Assembly: GCA_015680685.1 (NCBI GenBank)
Contig: MNCI01007958.1
Location: 389,300-453,299 of the forward strand
Origin: Gnetum montanum
Taxonomy: Eukaryota; Streptophyta; Gnetopsida; Gnetales; Gnetaceae
Length of the DNA: 64,000 bases
Direction of reading: 5' to 3'
The position numbers and the translations under genes are program-made. Shown here in pieces: positions 1 through 10,834 of the stretch (position 1 is its first letter; each line of letters begins with the position of its first letter). The notes under the pieces are model-generated. The model ran no database searches. It saw nothing but the letters and a program-made list of their open reading frames with translations, and had not been told where the DNA came from.

Positions 1-782
1 GTCCTTTGAGGACGAAATCATGTTAGGGCAGCAACGGCTCCTACACCGCCTAACGCGCATGCACGGGGAGCTGAGTTAGTGGGCCTGCATCATCAATGGT
101 AAGTACACATAGTGGGAGGCCGGAAAGCGTGCCTCGCGGCCCTAGCAAATGATCTGCCAGCATGCACGAACAATGCTGACCCAAGGTTGGCTGCACCTTG
201 AGCCGTGTGCCTTGCTGACAACAAAATATCCACCAGAGGACGGTTGGTAGCGGATCTGGTGTGGGCGGCTCCTTGAAAAAATCAAAATATTTTTATGGTT
301 GGTACGATCTTGGGCATTAGTTGTGAGAGCTCCTAGGGGGAGTTCCGGAGACACATCCAGCGAACCTCAGCATGTTTTCATCTGGACGTGGGGGATTCAC
401 CAGCGGATCGGAGCAGGCAGGAGTCCGCTATGCAAGGCATCCAATAGGCAGCAAACTTCATGGATACTGAGGAGTATCGCAATACCTTGGACCTGCTCCA
501 TGAGCTTGAACGTCCGCAATGCACCTACAGTCATTTGCCGACTCACCCCTAAGGGCCCCTCCCCCACCGGCAACACAGGCTTTTTTTTTCTGCCTCTTCT
601 GCCCCCGGCCCCCCCACCCACCCCCNTGTCGGTTTGGGGTGCCGGTGTTTCTGCATCGGGGTTTCCACCCCCTCCTTTTTTTCTCTGCGGGCCATTTCTG
701 ATGACCCTCACACTGTTTACTCTTGTATTATAATTTTTCAGTAATACAATCCCAAACATTCTCTCTCAAAAAAAAAAAAAAA
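1..782 (+). mobile_element. 3' end of a poly(A)-ended retro-sequence (probably LINE)
   Basis: The segment is GC-richer than its right flank and ends in 15 A residues at 768-782, the hallmark of a non-LTR retroelement or retro-copied transcript on the plus strand. A C-rich stretch (about 608-625, containing CCCACCCACCCCC) lies in the presumed 3' untranslated part; the same motif occurs in the C/G tract beside the LINE ORF1 at 17859-18853, hinting at one family. A short open frame at about 451-549 ends in TAA before the C-rich part. No catalytic domain is recognisable, so LINE identity is inferred. There is one undetermined base at 626. The left end lies outside the window. Confidence 0.45.
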
Positions 783-1278
783 GTCAGTTGAAAATGTTAG
801 TGACTTGTTCTTGAAGTGGGGAAAAATCACCAACCTTTTAATCACTAATCATATATGACTATTGGACTGTCCATATCGCTGCTTCTGCTTTGTTTTTAAT
901 CTTAGCATGCATGTAAAATGCAATAATCAACTGTGAATGCTTGGAGATGTCTTTTTTGCAGGCACGCTAGAAGCTACCTTAGCAGGTCAATCCTGCAATA
1001 TAGAAGTAGACAATTTAGGAAGGTGAGATCCTTTGTTGAGGTATTGTGACTCAACTATAATATGATATGATGTTACGGTTATGGCATAATGCTTCCATTT
1101 GCCTGAGTTAGTTGGATTGACCATCCATGCAACATATTTCTGCCTCATTATTCTAGCTTAGATATCATTTTCATGTTGATGGAGGTGCAGCAGAATGTGC
1201 AATTGTCCTATGAAAATAGTCCTCGCACTTTGGCACACCTAAACCACCACACTTCTTTAGATGGGACCACATCCCAAT
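783..1278. other. Spacer with one candidate exon (962-1022)
   Basis: AT-rich non-coding sequence between the poly(A) tail and the first LTR. The one item of note is 962-1022: a T-rich acceptor (TTTTTTGCAG) ends at 961 and a GTGAG donor starts at 1023, and between them is a 61-base frame of about 20 codons without a stop (reading TLEATLAGQSCNIEVDNLG). The peptide was not matched to a family. It may be an orphan exon or chance. Confidence 0.3.
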
Positions 1279-2108
1279 TGATGAACAATGACTAAATAGG
1301 CTATGATATCGTAGATGTGATATCATAGGCCACCTTGCATTATCGTAGATGCGATTTCTTAGTTCCCAATTTCAGCTATAAATACCCCTCACCCATTGCA
1401 TTAATGACATCTATTAATGCAGTAGATAGCAGAACTTTTGTAGTTTGTTTTTTGAATTCTAGTGACAGTCAACAAGTGCCTGCAATGTGGTTCTAAATCA
1501 ATTGTTTGAAGTCCTTATTTGAGTGGAATGTACTTGAACACATTTTAAGCATGGCAATAAAGATCAAAATTGATTCCCTTTCATTGCAATACTTTAATTT
1601 AGCATAAAATTCACTTTTAATGTCAATTATTTTCCATCCCAATTATCTTAATATTTACATTTCCGTGCATGATAATAATTTGGCGGAATGGGGGTGAACA
1701 ACTTCTAGTATAAACACTTGTTCACTTGGTAATCCTAGAAATGCTAGTGTAATGCTTGGTAATCCCAATGGTGGATGCATGAGTTCAAGGTGTGCACAAC
1801 AAGTTGGGATCGGAAAGTCATCACTCTTAGGTTAGAATATAAATTACTTCTTAGTAAGATTAATTACTTAAGTTCTATATTTTAAGTTAGTTTATCAAAT
1901 TGTTGAACAATGTCATGGTCATACGTCTCACTTTAGGCTAAACCATACTCATTAGAGCCACTGCTAGTTCAAGGGGGAAAATAATGATCAACAATTATCA
2001 AATAACCTCCTAGATAATAACATTAGTACCATCCTCAGATTACAACATGGTTTACCACTATACTTGTTGATTGTATGGGGGAGCATTGGGTATACTTGCT
2101 GCTCATCA
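1279..2108 (+). repeat. 5' LTR of Athila-like element A1
   Basis: It starts TGATGAAC and ends CTGCTCATCA, the TGATGA...TCATCA termini shared by the other LTRs of this family here. A U3 inverted repeat (10-base arms at 1301-1310 and 1319-1328 around GATATC) precedes a TATA box (TATAAATA near 1378). R carries AATAAAGAT at 1556-1564 paired with CCTTATT at 1513-1519. U5 carries CTTGGTAATCC repeats near 1726 and 1758. It is followed at once by a primer-binding site. The matching 3' LTR was not found; the LTR at 14793 has a different U3 and does not share a target duplication (CCAAT before this LTR, ACTGT after the other). Confidence 0.75.
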
Positions 2109-2109
2109 T

Positions 2110-2127
2110 TTGGCATTGTTGTCATGG
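2110..2127 (+). other. Primer-binding site (tRNA-Asp type), element A1
   Basis: TTGGCATTGTTGTCATGG lies one base past the LTR end. Athila-type elements typically use the 3' end of tRNA-Asp (site TGGCGCCGTTGCCGGGG). The match is good allowing for transitions at CG sites. It fixes the LTR boundary and plus-strand orientation. Confidence 0.65.
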
Positions 2128-2235
2128 ATGGTGTTGATAGTTTAGGAAGTTATATCATAAATAATCATTGGACCAGATTTTTAAAGATTTATCTTTTTGA
2201 AAACATTAAAATATTGATAAGACACTATTAACTCA

Positions 2236-3660
2236 TCATGTCTACTTCTCATAGGTCAAACAACCCATCACACATGGAAAATTCTAGAAGGGGTAATGAT
2301 GGAGCAGGAGATGATAATGATTGGCATGCACCATCACAAGCAAAGGTCTCCTTTGTCTATGAAGACCCTTACATGCTTGACTTCAACTTTGTATTTCATT
2401 AGGATGATTAGTTCCAATAGTGGCATGTACAGGGCAACATTGTGATATCACTTGACAAAGCAGCTTTATCAATGCTCCAGATTGTAGTCATTGGCCATGT
2501 CTACGAAGGCTATCACAATGAGAAAATCATGATGAGATCCTATCAACCCATAGAAGCCCAACACAGAGCAGACTAGATGGTGGAAGTCTAATATGAGTAG
2601 CACAAAAATCAAGCACACTATTTTGGTCTACTTCTAGTTTGATAGGGAGGATACTGATTACCAGTTAAAAAGATCTCAATGTCAATGACCTTCCATATTC
2701 AACATTGATGATTAGGGTAATCCAAGGCTGCATTCAACCTTAGCAAGCAATTCTCAAGGAGATGGAATAGGTCTTAAAACTAGGAGGGCCTCTAGGTCTA
2801 AGTCCTCTAATAGACAAAGGTAAGACAATCAAGGGGATCATGAAAGGAGAGTAAGTGAACATGGTTTTCTTGGCTCACCATCTTCTGTTTCATCCTCATT
2901 GTCAAGCTTTGATGAAAATGAATGTAAACATTGATTAAGGGCCAATATTGACAAGCTAATAAGGATGAAAGGAGATATCACAATAGGCATTTTGATCAAA
3001 ATCAAGATGGAGATAGCGATAGAGACAAAGGCAGAAATCATGAGGGAGGTAGATAGAGACAAAAATCAAGATGGAATGGAGATTGAGATAAGAACAAAGA
3101 GGTCAAGAAAGGAGACATGATAGAGACCACACGAGATTGAGATGGTAGAGTGAATAAGGATCTGATTTTCATTATGACACGTCTGATAATGATTGTGATG
3201 AACCCTTGTTCACCACAAGTAGCATGATCTAGATTATGGAAACAGTTAGAATCTCCCATAGGCATCAAAGTGAAGGCCGTATCAAACAATTTGATATGAA
3301 TAACATTTTCAAATTTGGGAGAGGCTATAACTTTGATTCATAGCATCATCTGCAAGCCTTCCATGATGCTTGTGCCTTGTAGAACATAGACAACAAGTGG
3401 TAGAAGTTGAAGTTCTTTTCCCAAGGATGCTGATCAAGGAAGCAGAAAGTTGGTACCAATTATTAAAGCTAGATTCAATCCATAGGTGTTCTACAAATTG
3501 AAGGATGGAAGCAAGGAATCATGAATCCATTGATGGGACCTTAAGCAGATACTATTCTCTATTGCACATATGCTTAGGCCATGGATTTTCTCAACATCAT
3601 AGATGAGCTTCAAAACAAAATGAGGGAGACCCTTGGGATCTATGCCTAAAGAAGACTATT
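2236..3660 (+). pseudogene. Athila-like gag, degraded
   Basis: Gag would form the capsid-like particle that packages element RNA. An ATG region at about 2238 begins a frame whose D-N-D-W...VSF stretch resembles the gag-like start of the element at 53882. An Arg/Asp/Lys-rich stretch follows at about 2980-3190. At about 3420-3500 the reading 'FPRMLIKEAESWYQLL' fits the conserved helix of plant retrotransposon gag domains (L-x-x-x-A-x-x-W). Many stops and frame changes break it, so it is a relic. Protease follows. Confidence 0.55.
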
Positions 3661-3909
3661 AGAACTTAGAGCTCATCATATCCAAAGGTTGTATTCTTTT
3701 GTACATTGCCTCTTTCAAAGTCTTCTTCTTCATGATGACAACTCAAAACCTTATTTTATTACCTCTACATCACATGAATCAACTAACAACTACCATGACT
3801 CAAGACTCAAATGTAAGGATAGTCATGCTTATTCATCTCATTAGTGATGGGATCAAAGTAGGCTCTCTTCCCAAGAAGAGTAGGGATCTAGGTAGTCACT
3901 TGGTTTATC

Positions 3910-4260
3910 TATAGATGCTAGGAAATGCTCCATGCAATAGTCTACTAGATTTGAGTTTAGGCGTGAACTTGATTTCCCAAGAGATGTATAAAGTCTAGAA
4001 CTTCTTCTCGATGCAAAAAAGCAATATCAGATTAGAGCTTGCAGATCAGTCTATCACCATTTCTTTGGGATAGGTACATGATGTGGTGACCACCATTAGT
4101 GAGTGTTCTTATCTCATAGATTTCTTGGTCATTTATGTGGTCAACAACAAGGGCAAATTCACAATCATCACGGAAAGAGCATGACTTAGCACCATTGATG
4201 CTAAGCTATGCTTCATAGACATTTCCTTGGAGATTGCCAAAAAAATGAACATGGCATTGT
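3910..4260 (+). pseudogene. Athila-like aspartic protease, degraded
   Basis: The frame from about 3914 reads MLGNAPCNSLLDLSLGVNLI. This is the usual retroviral-type protease site region, in which the catalytic D-L-G-A-S has become D-L-S-L-G. A further stretch, 'IRLELADQSITI', matches the flap-side segment of plant gypsy proteases. Stops break the frame (about 3990 and after 4180). The enzyme would process the Gag-Pol polyprotein. It lies downstream of gag as expected, but the next recognisable sequence is an integrase tail, not reverse transcriptase. Confidence 0.55.
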
Positions 4261-4439
4261 AGAGAAGCAAAGAGTTCCATGCATCACATACACTAATAGA
4301 GGATGCATGTATGTGTAAAAAATGTGGAGCATCAAGTCAAAAGACATCCTAACATGCACATAGGTCCCCTTGGAAATTTCCTTTAGGATACTCTTCCTAT
4401 GGGCCTATGTATTGAAAATTGCCACAATTGCCAATTCAA

Positions 4440-4665
4440 GCTAAACCCTATATGTTGCCCACTACTTGTGACTTAGATCTAGACTTAACTCTAGGAAAAG
4501 GAGAATGCTTAATGAATCTAAATTTGCTAGATGAAAATTGAATGATTACCCTGATGCACAATGAGGTGCACAAAGTCTATGATAAGCAATGACGTTACAT
4601 TAAAATTAGATGCTTAGACCTACAACCAGGGGACAAGGTCTTGTATTATAATCCAAGTCATGTAT
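4440..4665 (+). pseudogene. Integrase C-terminal fragment (extra copy)
   Basis: The translation (C-D-L-D-L-D-L-T..., then N-L-L-D-E-N, then P-G-D-K-V-L-Y-Y-N-P) aligns residue by residue with the integrase tail at about 8970-9180 (C-E-L-N-L-D-L..., N-V-L-D-K-N, R-D-K-V-L-Y-L-E-P), stops included at similar places. This is a second copy of the integrase C-terminal region lying upstream of RT, which a single intact element cannot have. It implies that A1 lost protease-to-integrase sequence, or that two elements are joined here. It stops abruptly at the LINE junction. Confidence 0.55.
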
Positions 4666-5600
4666 CCGGGCTTTCCGCAACACCTGCACCTGTTAGGCCT
4701 ACCCGCCTAGCTGTCCGTACCACGCGTTGGGGTAGGATCCGCTCCTAGGTTCTCGAAAGTGACTTGGAGGGTTTCCTCCCCCCAAGGGAGTTCCAGCACT
4801 ATTGCTCGGACGAGGTCGGTCTCCGACAGACTGCGCCAGATGCAGAAATGTGTGAAGCCCATTCTCTCCATCGACCGCGTAACGTGGTCGAAAGCGATGA
4901 AGTCACCGAAAAACCTTGCCACCTCCGTCAGGAACTCGAGGTTCCAAGAGTTCCCAAGGGATGTTGGCCACCCGCACCCAGACCGGGGCCCGGGTGAACA
5001 AGTCGGCCTCTCATTGGGCCCCAGGACGCCATGGGTTCAAGGCGAGCCCCTGGGCCCCATAGAACCACAGGCCACCGAGCAACACAGAATCTCTGGCCTG
5101 CAGGGAGGGGAGAATAAAGAGGAGTAGGTCCTCGGAAAGGCTCTGAACATTAATCTCCCCCACTTTCCACTGTTCCTTCGCCCACCGGCGGATGAGGTCC
5201 AGCCGCGGGCGGGCCCCTCGGGAGATGAAGCGGCCAATGAGGCTCCTCTCCATAGTGTGGATGCCCTCAGAGGGGGGGTGGTGGACTCGCAACCGCAGGG
5301 TGTGGTCGCTGTGGGAGTGGGCCTTGATGGCTCCATTGGGTTTCTTAGCCCCCAGACCATTGGGGCCATCCCCGATAGCAGTGGTTACTGCAGTTGTTGC
5401 TCCCGTTGCTGTGGCGGTTGTTGTTGTTGCTCCTGCTGTTGCTGTTGCGCCTGTTACTGCTACGCCTGTTGCTGTTGCTGCTTCTGCTTTTGCTGTTGTT
5501 GTTGTTGTTGCGCCGGTTGCTGCTGCTGCTGTTGCTCCTCCCGTCATAGCTGTTGCTGCACCTGTTGCTGCGAACAAACTCGTCAAACGAGTTTTCTAAT
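4666..5600 (-). pseudogene. LINE ORF1 (DUF4283-type nucleic-acid-binding), copy 1
   Basis: Read on the minus strand from about 5586. A Thr/Ala- or Gln/Asn-rich start encoded by CAA/CAG/ACA triplets (5390-5575) leads into a domain typical of plant L1-type ORF1: 'ERSLIGRFIS', 'LDLIRRWAKEQW', 'GGLWFYGAQGLALNPW', then after a frameshift (4922-5011) 'AFDHVTRSMERMGFTHFCI'. ORF1 would bind element RNA. A partial zinc knuckle (C-R-C-C-G-K-P-G) is cut off at about 4666. ORF2 and a poly(A) tail are missing. The copy sits exactly at the seam between the A1 and A2 gypsy sequences. Confidence 0.7.
5390..5575 (-). repeat. Triplet-rich tract in LINE ORF1
   Basis: An imperfect GTT/GCT (plus strand) or AAC/AGC (minus strand) triplet tract. 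The minus strand is the coding sense of ORF1 copy 1. The cysteine-, valine- and alanine-rich plus-strand ORFs over it are by-products of the repeat. Confidence 0.7.
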
Positions 5601-5649
5601 AACAGAAAATTTTGAGTAGAAGCATAAGCGATACCCCCTCTACCAGCAA

Positions 5650-6640
5650 CCCTAGAACACCTTAGAATATGCTTTTCTCAACAATGGCAAGTTGGTAATC
5701 ATTGATGCAAAACTTGCTCTAGAACAGAAATGAAAGTTGTTGAAGATGGTGAATAAATGGCCAACCACCTTTGCTTGGTCATATCATGAACTTACAACAA
5801 TAGATCCGTGGATATGCCAACACCACATCTATATAGACTCCTCCATCAAGTGGAAGAGGTAGCTACAGAGAAGATTGAATCCCAAATTCAAGCAAGTTGT
5901 CAATGAGGGGGTTGAACAACTCCTTAAGGCTGGGTTCATCTATTCGGTTGTAGATAGTGAATAGGCTAGCCCACTTGTTATTGTACCTAAGAAAAGAGGA
6001 AAGTGGAGAGTCCACATAGATTTTTGGCTATTGAACATGGCAACTTTCAAGTATCATTTTCCGTTGCCATTTGTTAAGTGTTGGACATTATAGCATGACA
6101 TTGCTATTACAGTTTTTTTGATGGTTATAGTGGATATAACCAAATATAGATTGCACTTGAGGACCAGGCCAAAACCACATTCACAAGTCCTTGGGGGACT
6201 TTTGCATACAAAAAGATACCCTTTGGCTTGTGTAATGCTTCTACTACCTTCCAACACTTTGTTCTTAGCATCTTCCAACATCAAATTGGTAGCGGGGTAG
6301 AAGTCTTTATGGATGGCTTCTCTATTTATGGTACCACATTTGGGTGAGCCTTGGATTGTCTTGAGCAAGTGCTTCAACAATTTGTGAAGACTAACTTGAA
6401 GTTCAATTGATAGAAAGGCCATTTGTTGGTCCAAGAAGGTATTGTATTAGGGCACAAGATTTTGGAAAAAGGGATTGAGGTGGACTCAAAAAAAGTACGG
6501 GTCATCCAAGGAATCACTAGACAACTTGAAATGGTGAAAGATGTAAGGTCATTCCTTGGCCACACTAGTTATTATTGGTGCTTTATGCAGAATTTCTCTA
6601 AAATTGCTAAGTTGTTGGATGGGTTGGCTTCTCACTTGCC
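5650..6640 (+). pseudogene. Athila-like reverse transcriptase, element A2
   Basis: Pol reverse transcriptase would copy element RNA to DNA. In order: an N-terminal connector ('LRYAFLNNGKL', about 5665), 'EGVEQLLKAGFIY' (about 5910), 'PLVIVPKKRGKWRVHIDF' (about 5970), a palm 'FFDGYSGYNQI'-like strand after a frameshift (about 6117), 'FMDGFSIYG' (about 6308, where the family has the catalytic F-M-D-D; the second Asp is Gly), and 'VQEGIVLGHKILEKGIEVD' (about 6427), a near-diagnostic Athila-lineage string. Several stops and at least two frameshifts make it inactive. The frame breaks at about 6640, where foreign DNA begins. Confidence 0.8.
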
Positions 6641-7505
6641 TATCACTTGTTGGCCTATCCCTATCTCTCCTGCTCATTGGCCTATCCTTATCTCTCCCAC
6701 CCACTTGCCTATCACTTGAAACCATGAAATCAAGAAACCAAGAAACCTTTTGCAGCTGATGTTGTGGTACTATCTCTAGGGTTGGTAACCTCCTACGACA
6801 CGATAAGATTTGCATCCATTAACATTGGCCTTTTTTTTTCAAATAGTGTTTGCTTTTCAGTTAGTATTGAATAGGAGCTACTAGAGCTAGTTTGCCAACC
6901 TGAACTTAGTTGTTCATGTTTCCTTTTCAGGCCCATGTTGATTGAGTCACACGAAGAAACAGTTTGAAGGAAGCGCCCTTGGGTCTAGTTATCCTCTCGA
7001 GGATGTTGGAACTTGGTGGCATACCTCGATGTTAGGCGTTTGCAGGAATGTTGGATGGTCTAGGCAGCACTTTGCACTTTTGTTATTGTTGCTCGTCATC
7101 AGTGATGTATGTTTGTTTGGACTACCTACCCCTAAAACCAAAATCCTGCTATTGCTGGCTGCCATTGCCTGGACAAACCTATGAGATAGCAGTGGGGGGT
7201 GTATTGTAAGTTATGCGGGACCACCATAAGTGACAATATGGCTATGGCATTATTTGTTGATAACTTGGCTATGGCATTTATTCCCTGACTTGGTTCCCAT
7301 TTCCTGAACATGGCAGGATCGAAGATGCTCGTCGCAAATCTTTTTTCAAATCGCAGTAAGGGTGGTGTCTTTCTCTAGATTTCTTGCACATTAGCATTCC
7401 GGTATTTGAGCCTCCATCGCGCATGCATACCACATACGTTTAATAGGTGCACAAACGAGGACATCTTGTTGAGGGTTGAAGGCAGGGCATCTCCCTGGGG
7501 TCCCC
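6640..7505. other. Unexplained insert between RT and RNase H
   Basis: RT homology ends near 6635 and the RT-RNase H connector resumes near 7530 ('ELTKKDAPFNWTKEC'). The roughly 0.85 kb between is foreign to pol. It starts with a CTTGCCTATCACTTG repeat (copies near 6637 and 6703), has pyrimidine-rich CAG acceptor-like sites (6871-6881 and 6921-6931) and a duplicated TTGATAACTTGGCTATGGCATT near 7220-7280. No transposon ends or duplicated target were recognised. It may be a captured gene fragment or a non-autonomous element. Confidence 0.4.
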
Positions 7506-8000
7506 TGGTATCACTTTGAGCTCACCAAGAAGGATGCACCATTCAATTGGACCAAGGAATGTAAGTTAGTATTAGAGTAGTTAAAGTAGAAGCTCATAGA
7601 AACTCCAATCCTACATGCTCTTGATTGGTCCAGACTGTTTCACATCATGATGCATCCAATTATGCTTTGGGAACCATGCTTACAAAATTGGATGATAAAA
7701 AATGTCATTACTACATCCATTGTGCAAGTAGAAGCATTGTGGGATCACAATTGAACTACATGACCATAGAGAATGAGCTCATTGTAATGGTGTATGCCTT
7801 AGAAAAATTCAAGCACTATGTGCTTGAAAATCAAGTTTTTGTGCACATGGACCATAGTGCCATCAGTTTCCTCATGAATAAGACAACGATGAGCCCTTAT
7901 GTCATATGGTGGCTAGTGATTCTCTAGGAGTTTGATCTCACAATGGTGGATAGAAAGAGAATCAAGAACGTGGTCGTTGATCACTTATCTCAATTATGAT
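7505..8000 (+). pseudogene. RNase H domain, element A2
   Basis: The domain removes RNA from RNA:DNA hybrids during reverse transcription. It begins with the connector 'ELTKKDAPFNW'. The body at 7625-7927 is open and reads 'DASNYALGTMLTKLDD', 'NYMTIENELIVMVYALEKFKHYVL' and 'VFVHMDHSAISFLM', matching the first Asp, the Glu of the T-x-x-E-x-E-L helix and the third Asp in D-H-S-A. A stop at 7925 interrupts the tail, which continues in frame as 'EFDLTMVDRKRIKNVVVDHLS'. The catalytic residues appear to be retained. Confidence 0.8.
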
Positions 8001-8109
8001 AGGACAACAAAGAGTATGAAGGATCTTTGTCTGATCAATTTCCAGATGAACTCCTTTTCGCAAAAGCTATTGAAGTGCAAAGTCCAAAGGTCCCAATTGG
8101 TACAATGAA

Positions 8110-9390
8110 TTCATCTCCTACCCACTCACTTAGGAGATGCTACACAAATGGGATAGCATGAAGAAATAATAGTTTCTTCACTAAGCCAAATACTAGATAG
8201 AAATTGAAGGCAACATTTACAAGGTTTGTGCTGATGGCTTGGTACGGTAGTGTGTGCCCAACAATGATCAACTTTGAATCCTTTAGGATGCTCATGAAGG
8301 TCCTTGTGGGGGCCGATACACATGGAGGAGGATGGTCGTAAAAATCCTCATTGTAGGATATTACTGGCCAACAATCTTCAAGGACGTCCATTAGTTCTCT
8401 CATTCGTGTGAACACTACCAATGAGATGGAAGGATGACAGTATGAATGGAAGAGCCCCAACAGTGGATCCAACCATTGGAGCCTTTCGATCTTTGGGGCA
8501 TTGACTTCATGGGGGCCATCAACCCCATGTCCAATAGAAAGGCGTACATTGTAATAGTTGACTATTATACCAAATGAGCTAAAGTTGTAGTCGTCATTGA
8601 CTGTTCATTTTCTATGGTGGCACACTTTGTACAACAAAGTGTGGTAAATAGGTTTGGCATGCCAAGGGTACTTATTTTTGACAATAGAACCCATTTTATA
8701 GGTACTACTTTCCAAAAATTGATGCAACACTTAGGGGTGGAACATAAATTAACAACTCCATATCACCCCAAGCTAACAGTAAAGCTGAGGTCACTAATAG
8801 GGAAATAACGAGAATACTAACAAGCATCGTTAGTAAATATAGGAAAGACTGGAGCTCAAAACTCAACGATGCTTTATGGGCCTCTTGATCCAGCTGGAAA
8901 CTTCCTATTGGTTATTTTTTCTATGAGTTATGTACGAAAAATTACCAACTTTCCCAATCCAAACCGAGCTTTGTACACTTTTAATGGCTTGTGAGCTTAA
9001 CCTTGATTTAATTGTAGCACAAAGAAAATGACTTATGATATTAAATGTGCTAGACAAGAACTAACAAGTAGCCCTGTCAATGAATGAAGCGGACAAGGCA
9101 CATGCCAAACAACGGCATGACTCGTGAATAAGAAAAGTTAAGTTCCAATCGAGAGATAAGGTTCTTTACTTGGAACCCCATGCATGTGTCACAAAGAACG
9201 AAGTTTCAAATGCTATGGGAAGGACCTTATATCATTCATACAACTTTTCCTTCTAGGGCCATGCCAATTTACCATCCTTCTAGCCTACACAAATAGTTGC
9301 TAGTCAACATTCAACAAGTAAAACCTTTCCTACAACCAAAGATAACTAGTAACATGGACACTTCAATAGATGGACAATCACGCTTTATCT
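8110..9390 (+). pseudogene. Integrase, element A2
   Basis: The integrase would insert element DNA into the genome. A damaged zinc-binding region lies at about 8130-8400. The core begins 'PLEPFDLWGIDFMGAINP' (about 8475, first catalytic Asp), continues 'IVIVDYYTK' and 'FGMPRVLIFDNRTHFIG' (about 8655, second Asp), then '[13 protein letters not shown]'. The catalytic Glu (K-A-E-V-T-N-R) is reached only after a one-base frame change at about 8768. The tail at 8860-9200 ('DALWAS', 'RDKVLYLEP') is heavily mutated. Order and sequence fit Athila-lineage pol. Confidence 0.75.
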
Positions 9391-10812
9391 TTCAAATCTC
9401 CTCCTTCCAACTCAGTTGTGGGGGAGATGGCCACCCACGTTAGGATCCTACGAATTTTTAACTTTTTGTTCTAAATTGTATTTCATATATTTTCAATTTT
9501 CTTGTATATTTTACAATTTCTTTTATATATTTTACCTTGTTTATTTTGTTTTACGTAATACTTTACTCATTAGGTATCTTGAGTTTTTGGAAGTAATTAG
9601 TGCAATGTTCAATGATGTGGTATGATTGATTGCTACATAACCATATTTTATCTTTCGATTATGACCTTGATTAACTAATCATTAATTCTTTGATGATAGC
9701 AGGCAATGAGTCCATGACATCTATCCATTCCATCAAACTCTATGAGGCTTTGTATCATGGGAGCATGAGGTCTTTCTATACTTAAACTTAAAAGTAATCA
9801 CTGATCTTGATACTTAACAAACTCGGAACAGACCAAGTGGGATTGACAGGGGTGTAACTTCAAGGGGATTTGTCATCTTCTGTTCCAAACTTCCTGTTTG
9901 AGTTTATGGGCATTCTCATTGGTCTCTCTCCACTCTTACTGTTGACCATAACATGGTGTGGTTCTCGTGAAAGAAAAAAAAAACACATGGAAATTCAAAG
10001 CACATCCCTTAGACACAGTAATGGGCTACAAGCATTGGTTATGGGGCTGGAAAGACATGTTACCTATACTTGAAGGCACCCCTCTAAGGCCCTTTCTACC
10101 TTTCTGCATCTCTTTTCTTCTTCTCATGGAGTGGTGATTGTCCTTTGGGAGTGACCATGAATTCTTGATGGTTGAATGGTTAGAATTTAGCAATGTGAAG
10201 TTATTGAACATGGATGGACTTGGTCTTCACTAAGAATGGGATGGTATTAGATCATCTTAATCACACAATCCACAAGGACCTCATGTGATTGAGATGTGAA
10301 TCTCTTAACACTCTCCCTCTCTCCCATCCTTCTAACCTCATCACCGATCACCTCACTGCCTCCTATCATTGTCAATTCATGTATCGTTTATGACAGACCA
10401 TAATCCTTGGATAATTTGTGGTGTGGATTGGAATTTTAACTTCTCATGACCATTAATCATCCTTGGTGCCTACGGACTTCTTGTGATGATAACATGCAAG
10501 GGCATCATAGGCATGAGCATGCTTTGGGGAGGATCCACTTGCATGTCCTTTGGTCATTTCATGTTAAACTTCTTATCTCTTCGTCATTTTTGCAATTGAA
10601 CCCATCACTTCATCTCTTGAACATCTGGTTGTGCGACATTTTAGCATCCTCATTTCATCCAAATCTAGTTCAATCTCATTTATGAATGAATTTAATATCC
10701 TCTTTCATGTTTTGCTATCCTTCTATCCATTTCTGGCTTCCTTTGGGCTCTTGTTTTGCTCTCAAACTCTTTCAAAAATCTTCATTTTTTAATGTGAAAA
10801 TTGCCCTAAACA
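9391..10812 (+). other. Post-pol linker of element A2
   Basis: No coding domain. It is homologous to the linker of the 52.7-61.5 kb element: a T-rich stretch (9460-9570, compare 55600-55740), a block near 9832-9880 with ACTTCAAGGGGATTTG (compare 55953-56000), and a block near 10430-10540 containing CTTTGGGGAGGATCCACTTG (compare 56570-56665). The pol-less element therefore carries the same linker directly after its gag-like region, showing which segment was lost. Short ORFs here have no recognisable product. Confidence 0.6.
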
Positions 10813-10834
10813 GTTGTGTCGATGCATCCCCGTT
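10813..10834 (+). promoter_or_regulatory. Internal promoter of A2 late ORF, left half
   Basis: GTTGTGTCGA at 10813-10822 is the left arm of an inverted repeat whose right arm TCGACACAAC is at 11742-11751, now separated by a solo LTR. The same 10-mer lies in the U3 of the 3' LTR at 14813-14822. The last five bases (10830-10834, CCGTT) are the left copy of the solo-LTR target duplication. Confidence 0.6.

Noticed and set aside
1-19. GTCC-TTTGA-GGAC-GAAA resembles stem II and the GAAA core of a hammerhead ribozyme
   Set aside because: The other half would lie outside the window, and the same bases also read as ordinary codons. Half a motif of this size can arise by chance.
5192-5619. Plus-strand Val/Ala-rich and Cys-rich ORFs
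   Set aside because: They are readings of the triplet-rich tract on the strand opposite the LINE ORF1.
6942-7184. 80-codon plus-strand ORF in the pol insert
   Set aside because: No recognisable domain and no reliable context for translation.
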